Positions 58,373 to 64,000 of a stretch of 64,000 nucleotides of DNA are shown one piece after another (position 1 is the stretch's first letter; each line of letters starts with the position of its first letter). A program made the position numbers and the translations under genes. Source of the stretch: Dermatemys mawii (Eukaryota > Chordata > Testudines > Dermatemydidae); assembly GCA_007922305.1 (NCBI GenBank), contig ML677348.1, forward strand, positions 14,656,616 to 14,720,615. Reading direction: 5' to 3'. The notes beneath the pieces are model-generated. The model had not been told where the DNA came from. It made no database searches and worked only from the letters and a program-made list of their open reading frames with translations.

Positions 58373-59058
58373 TAGGGTTGCCTGGTGTCCGGTTTTCAAC
58401 CAGAACAACTGGTCAACAAGGGATCCCACTGGCTCCGGTCAGCACCACTGACCAGGCTGTTAAAAGTCCGGTCGGCAGCACAACAGGGCTAAGGTAGGAT
58501 TCCTGCTTGCTCTGGCTCTGCGTGACTCCCAGAGTGGATAGCATGTCCCTGCAGCCCCCAGGGAGGTTCCATGCACCACTCCTGCAGCTCGTCATTGGCT
58601 GGGGACTGCGGCCAATGGGAGCTGCAGGGGCGGTGCCTGCAGGCATAGGCAGCATGTAGAACCCCCTGGCCACCTTGCACCTAGGAGCTGGACATTCTGA
58701 CTGCTTCCAGGAGTCACCTCAGGTAAGCACTGCCCGTCCGGACCCCACACCCCCGAATTCCTTCCCACAGCCCAACCCCACCCTGAACTCCCCATTTCTG
58801 GCCCCATCCCAGAGCCCACAGCCTGAGGCTCTGTGATGGAGGGTGTGGGAGGGGGTTAGGACACCCTCACCCCCTCCCACACCCTAATCCCTGGCCCCAT
58901 CCCAGTGAAAGTGAGTGAAGGTGGGGGAGAGCAAGCAACAAAGAGAGGGAGGATGGAGTGAGCGAGGGTGGGGACTCGGAGAAGGGGTGAGGCAGCAGCA
59001 GGGCCTTGGGCAGAACAAGGATGTTTGGTTTTGTGCGATTAGAAAGTTGTCAACCCTA
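58373..59058. mobile_element. hAT-type MITE inside the LINE, perfect TSD
   Basis: Ends TAGGGTTGCC and GTCAACCCTA with GATCCAGT on both sides (58365-58372 and 59059-59066). The interior is GC-rich with a local palindrome around 58835-58890 (GGGTGTGGGAGGGGGTTAGG and its near complement). Non-coding. Confidence 0.92.
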
Positions 59059-59222
59059 GATCCAGTGGATATAGTGTATTTGCACCTTCAGAAACCTTTG
59101 GCAAGGTGCCTCACCAAAGGCTCTAAAGCAAAGTAAGCAGTCCTGGGATAAGATGGAAGGTCCTCTCATGGATCAGTCACTGGGTAAAAGACAGGAAAGA
59201 AAGGATAGAAATAAATGGTCAC
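59059..59222 (+). mobile_element. CR1/L2-type LINE, part 2 (RT palm)
   Basis: Resumes the LINE with DPVDIVYLHLQKPLARCLTK, corresponding to the RT motif A region where LINEs have VDxxYLDFxKAFDKVPH; the catalytic Asp reads His here. The copy is therefore inactive. It stops near AAATGGTCACT, and the next recognisable LINE part begins near 61997. Confidence 0.75.
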
Positions 59223-59654
59223 TAAACTCCTAGGATGTTCTGGACCTTTGTGGAATCTTGTAGAAAATTCCAGACTTTTCAAGAACATTTTCCTTGAATC
59301 TAGGCTGACAACCTAGAATGTTGTCAGCCATGCTCTCATGGGTATATATGGGATGGGGCATCGCCAGTCAGTCAGCGAGATATAAGAACAAAGTGAAGTG
59401 AGAGCCCAGCTGCAGTATTGTGAACCTTGTTTTATTGTGTAATTGTGAAAATGTACTTGTGTTTTAAGACTTAGAGAGTGTAGGTAGTGACTAATAAAGG
59501 ACATATTTAATGAGACACCAGAAATATTTATCAAATCCCTATGTACGCAACAATATAAAAGAAATACTGTTACTTCTTTTGTCATGCTTAACATGTAATG
59601 TTTGATGACTTTCTAAGATTGTGGAACACAGCCTTTTGCTCTCCATATTATTTT

Positions 59655-61996
59655 CCCCCATAGAAAATAAAAGATGCCCCCAAAGAGGGCTTCTGGAGCT
59701 CAGAATAGAAAGCAAAAAAGCTCAATTGCTATCTAGTTTGCAGCAAGGGGAAAATATGATGGGAAAATATCTGAAACAGAACACCACAGACCGGGCTTTA
59801 GGCAGTAGTGATCATCCCAGTGCTGAAGAAATTGAGGAGCGAAGCGTAAATGATGGAAGTCCTAATAGATTTACCTGAAGATAAGGAATGAAGATGTAAG
59901 GAAAGTAGCGGAGAATCGTCCAGATTTCCTTGTGCCATAAAGGACAGTGATGATAAAAAAGAATGGGGCTCACATGAAAAGGAGAGTAATAACAAAGAAA
60001 AGTCTGGATTACATGAAAAGGAGAGAAACAATAAAGAAGAATCAGGCTTGCATGGTGACAGAAACAGCAGTGAGAAAAACTGCACACTACAAATTGATAT
60101 ATCAGATGCTGCTTTACGGCCGCAATCCTAAACTGTGCCAATATATTGATCATACAATTTTGAACAGGCCAGGCAAAATTGAGGATGTGATGTTTCCAGT
60201 AAATGAGCAGAAGTGCCACTTCTCAAAGTCCCACTGTGAAAGAGTGCTCACGAATGTGAGAAACTGAATCAGCATTGGCTAGTTTACTCATAATCAATTG
60301 AGAAGGTGTTCTGTTTTTGTTGCAAAATATTTTACAAGAATGCCAAATTGTTGCTTGTACTTTCCAGGTACAATTACTGGCATAACTTAGCTGATGCTCT
60401 AAAGCAACATGAAAAGTCGCCTAGTCATTTTACAGCATACTCCAAATGGATGGAGTCGAGTCCAGGCTCAACCAGAATAAATGCAATAAATGCATAGACA
60501 CATTAAAGCAGTGCATTTGAGGAATGTACCTGAGCATCCGACCTCAAGTACCCTCTTCCTTGTAGAGAATAATTTGGCTTTCTGGGGCTTGTTGGATAAG
60601 TTGTTCACTGAACAAAACAGTAATTTCCTTGGTTTGATAGAGCTCCTTGGGAAACACGATGATGCCATCCATGAACATCTACATTGAGTAATTTGTAAAG
60701 AAGCTCCATTACAGCAGGCCCTGATGGAACTGATGCAGTCGAGTAAAACTGAGGCCAGAATCTGACATGATGCATAAAGTCTGGCAAACCAGTTGTGTTT
60801 TGGCATGATATCCTGTTCCAAGTAAATATTGTAAGCAAGGCATTAAAAACTCAGTTGATGGACATTGCAACTGCTACTATTTTGATGAGAAGCTGCCTTG
60901 ACTTTGTTGTGACCTACAGAGAGAATGGATTTAAAGATGCCATCTCTGCTGCCAAAGAAATGGCAGAAAACTTAGGAGTTGATCCCGTCTTCAAGGAAAC
61001 TTGTATTCACTGGAAGAAGATACAGTTAGGTTACGAGGGCAGAGATGAGGTGACAGGAAACGCAGAAGAAAAATTCAAGAGGGAGGTTTTTTTGCTTTCT
61101 TATTGACACTGTTTGATTGTCCATCGAATAAAGGTTTGGACAAATGAAGCATGACAAACAGATCTGGGTTTTTTCTGTATGACCTTAATAAGCTGCCAGC
61201 AGCCAGGAAAACACTCTTAAACAATTGTAAGGACCTTCACTGGACAGACTCCTGGGGAAAGTTTGGATGTTAATGACAAAGACCTCTATGTTGAATTGGA
61301 CATCATCTGTCACATTTTGCACATGGGAAGCACTCTCCACTCCAAGTTCTCCAATTGATTCATGATGCAGAGCTGAAGGACATTTTGTCTAATGTATGAA
61401 TAGCTTTGAGGATTCTGTTCATGCTGCCGGTCACAGTCACAAGTGGTGAGTGCAGCTTTCTGAAGCTCAGGCTCACTAAAATATATCTTCTATTGACTAT
61501 GGCCAACGAGAGACTGACGTGGTTTTCTATTTTACCACTTGAAAAGGCCACTGATCAGTCTTTGGATCTCTCTGATGATATGCTTCATTTCACAAGGGAA
61601 AGCCAAAAAAAGCGACCTTTTGAACTAAAGAATTAGGGTTGACATTCTAAGGCTGTCACCTACTGTAACATTATTTAATGCTGGTCCACCCAATGTTGGT
61701 GCACAGTTCAATTTCTTGATGTTAGCACATTTCAGTTATTCTTATAATTAAAGTTTCTATATGCTTAGCCGAAACTAATTTTTTTATTTGCTTATCTATG
61801 GCATGAATAAATACAGATTTACAGATCCTAGCATGCAAATGTATCCTCCTATATGACAGGGATAAATCAGGCATGCACAAGTCATGAAATGGGCTAAAAA
61901 TGCAATAAAATATGGTATTCAAAAATGTAACAAAGGGAGCAGGGGCACTGAAAACACTATTTGCCTGGGGTGCCATTTGGTCTAAGACCAGCCCTG
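59655..61996 (+). mobile_element. Decayed hAT transposon with TTF-type zinc finger transposase
   Basis: Broken plus-strand frames show, in order, PKRASGAQNRKQKSS (N-terminus), KSPSHFTAYSKW preceded by FCFCCKIFYKN (60306 on, TTF-type zinc finger CxxC), NNLAFWGLLDKLFTEQNSNF with LGLIELLGKHDD, RSCLDFVVTYRENGFKDAIS with AKEMAENLGVDP, and VTVTSGECSFLKLRL with NERLTWFSILPLEK (C-terminal hAT dimerisation region). This is the ZMYM1-like/DUF4371 hAT family. The right end reads TTTGGTCTAAGACCAGCCCTG; a matching left end was not found between 59222 and 59655, where a TGTTCTGGACC...-type sequence of unknown origin stands. Not functional. Confidence 0.8.
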
Positions 61997-62591
61997 CTGG
62001 GAGCAGTGCAGTTCAACATATTCAGAAATTACTGGAAAAAGGGGTAAACAGTGAGGTGGTAAAATTTGTAGATGATACAAAACTACTCAAGATAATTAAA
62101 TCTACAGTGGATTGCAAAGAGTTACAAAGGGATCTCACGAAACTGGATGACAAAATGGCAGATGAAGTTCAATATTGATGAATTCAAAGTACAGCACATT
62201 GGAAAACATAGTCCAACAATACATACAAATATTGGGGTTCAATTAGCTGTTACCACTCAAGAAAGATATCTTGGGGTCATTGTGGATAATCCTCTGAAAA
62301 CATTCGCTCAATCTGCAGTAGCAGTCAAAAAAACTAACAGAATGTTAGGAGCCATTAGGAAAGGCATAGATAATACAACAGAAAATATCATAGTGTTACT
62401 ATATAAATTCATGGTACACCCACATCCTGAATACTCCATGCATTTCTGGTTGCCCCATCTCAAAAAAAGATATATTGTAAATGGAAGAGGTATGGAGAAG
62501 GGCAAAACCATAATTAAGGATATAGAACAGCTTCCATATGAAGAGAGATTAAAAAGACTGGGACTGTTCATCTTAGAAAAGACATGACTAA
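61997..62591 (+). mobile_element. CR1/L2-type LINE, part 3 (RT C-terminal)
   Basis: The frames 61912-62178 and 62147-62587 give LEKGVNSEVVKFVDDTKLLK (FVDD stands for the FADD catalytic motif), ERYLGVIVDNPLKTFAQSAV, KKTNRMLGAIRKGIDN and IEQLPYEERLKRLGLFILEK. This order is diagnostic for CR1/L2-type reverse transcriptases. One frame shift near 62160 and a missing stretch mark it as dead. Confidence 0.9.
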
Positions 62592-62877
62592 GGGTACAGC
62601 TACACTACCCGCTGGATTGGCGGGTAGTGCTCGATGTATTGGGGATTGATTTATCGTATCTCATCTAGACACAATAAATCGATCCCTGAATCGACTCCTG
62701 TACTCCACCTCGCTGAGAGGAGTAAGTAGAGTCGGCAGGAAAGTGGCTGCGATCAACTCACCACTGTGGAGATGGCCAGGTAAGTCAACCTAAGATACTT
62801 CGACTTCAGCTACGCTATTCATGTAGCTGAAGTTGCATATCTCAAGTTGCCCCCCCCCCAGTAGTGTAGCCCAGCCC
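62592..62877. mobile_element. Harbinger-like MITE inside the LINE, TAA duplication
   Basis: Ends GGGTACAGCTACACTA and TAGTGTAGCCCAGCCC are inverted except for the middle bases. TAA flanks both sides (62589-62591 and 62878-62880), the target of PIF/Harbinger elements. It is 286 bp long and has internal inverted segments, for example AATCGATCCC and GGGATTGATT. It interrupts the LINE after ILEKT. Confidence 0.82.
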
Positions 62878-62880
62878 TAA

Positions 62881-63365
62881 GGGGGGGATACGAGAGACAG
62901 CTATATAACCATGATGGTGTGGAGAACGTGAATAAGGAAGCGTTATTTACCCCTTCATATAACACAAGAACCATCTGTCACCCAATTCAATTAATAGGCA
63001 GCAGGTTTAAAACAAAACAAAGAAGTACTTCTTCACACAATGTACAGTCTACTCATTGCCAGGGGATGCTGTGAAGGCCAAAACTATAACTGGGTTCAAA
63101 AAAGAATTAGATAAGTTCATGGAGAATAGGTCCATCAATGGCTATTAGTCAGGATGGTAAGGTAAGCAATCCCATGCTGTAGGTATACCTAAGCCTCTGA
63201 CTGTGAGAAGCTGGGACTGGACAATAGGGAATGGATCACTTGAAAATTGCACTGTTCTGTTTATTCTTTCTGAAGCATTTGGCATAGGCCACTGTTGGAA
63301 GACAGGATACTGGGCTAGATGAACTATTGGTCCAACGCAGCGTGTCTATTCTTATGTTAATTTGC
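62881..63365 (+). mobile_element. CR1/L2-type LINE, part 4 (C-terminus and 3' UTR)
   Basis: Continues the LINE: ATATAACACAAGAACC..., GGCAGCAGGTTTAAAACAAA, GAAGGCCAAAACTATAACTGGGTTC, then the 3' UTR GGATACTGGGCTAGATGAAC and a TTCTTATGTT tail. Together with parts 1-3 this accounts for one LINE spread over about 5.9 kb. Confidence 0.85.
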
Positions 63366-64000
63366 ATACTGTGTTCAGATTTTGGTTAAATAAACTGGAT
63401 TCCTGAAAGGGCAACGTTCACTATATGTGAGCCTTACTGAACTTACGGATAGCCCAAAAAACGAAACTGAGGTAGGGACTCACCTGTGGTGTCATGACTG
63501 ACTGCAGGGGGTGCACCAGAGTGATCACCGCACCATCATCTCCCTACTTCCCTCCTTTATCCAGCACTGACCTGTGAGAATATGCTGCTACCAAGCGTCA
63601 AGATTGAGTGGGTGAGACAAATTCTAATCTAAATCCTGAAAAAGTCAGGATAACTTTATTGCTGAAATTGGTTTAATTAAATATTGTCATTCATTAAAGT
63701 TTATTAACAGCTTCTTCTGCTAAACCCTGAACAGCCGGACAATGTGTTCCTGGAAAGGAGACTTAAGCTGACTAAGGGTTTTTAAATTCTGTTTTCATTA
63801 AACTGCCTGTGTGAAGTCACTCTGAGTGAGCTGATGGGCTAAAAGATATGCTGCAATTGGGAAACTTCTTTACATAACTGAATTCTTCGCTAGCAAATAT
63901 GTTATTAGGCCAATGATTCATCAAGACTAGCTTCTAGCAGTGGCCAATATCCAAAGCTTTACCCACCCCAATTAATCTTTTCTGCATTTATCCCCACACT
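63366..64000. other. No recognisable feature at the right edge
   Basis: No exon or repeat supported. A minus-strand ACCACAG|GTGAGTCCC donor-like site near 63481 has no accompanying coding similarity. Confidence 0.4.

Overview
This window looks like non-viral vertebrate genomic DNA, most probably from a turtle (a cryptodire) or a close reptile. It is AT-rich and gene-poor, has spliced exons with GT-AG junctions and no operon-like ORF packing, and carries repeats I recognise from turtle genomes: CR1/L2-type LINEs, a Penelope-like element (PLE), many hAT miniature elements with 8-bp target duplications, solo LTRs and MIR-type SINEs. All identifications come from reading the sequence and from memory of the families; no database search was run.

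Genes. Two genes lie co-oriented on the minus strand. Four consecutive exons between 51512 and 42618 encode the C-terminal half of CCDC169, a coiled-coil protein, with intact reading frame, matching splice phases and a natural stop. Further along the minus strand (27417 to about 17575, possibly to 14390) lie recognisable exons of SOHLH2, the germ-cell bHLH transcription factor that also follows CCDC169 in mammals. Here they carry an in-frame TGA, a frameshift inside the bHLH and an in-frame TAG, so SOHLH2 appears to be a unitary pseudogene in this sequence. The 5' exons of CCDC169 were not found and may lie beyond the right edge.

Repeat layout. 0-8.8 kb: mostly unrecognised AT-rich DNA with one hAT MITE at 3.9 kb. 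8.8-11.5 kb: a decayed hAT element with long inverted arms, split by a solo LTR, followed by a Harbinger-like MITE. 16.15-16.81 kb: solo LTR with an internal 47-bp minisatellite. 20.3-23.6 kb: a PLE with GIY-YIG and reverse transcriptase remnants, inverted terminal arms and a nested hAT MITE. 24.4-25.3, 46.3-46.7 and 56.2-56.7 kb: further hAT MITEs. 28.7-29.5 and 33.6-34.9 kb: LTRs. 31.3-32.0 kb: old LINE. 37.8-42.0 kb: CR1 fragments and MIR. 49.2-50.0 kb: a fold-back PLE derivative. 57.5-63.4 kb: one LINE split by three later DNA transposons.

The most interesting points are the SOHLH2 decay next to an intact CCDC169, the recurrent palindromes built from PLE ends at three different sizes, and two hAT MITE families with different termini that share the same GC-rich core. 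No CRISPR array, tRNA, rRNA or prokaryotic feature was seen.
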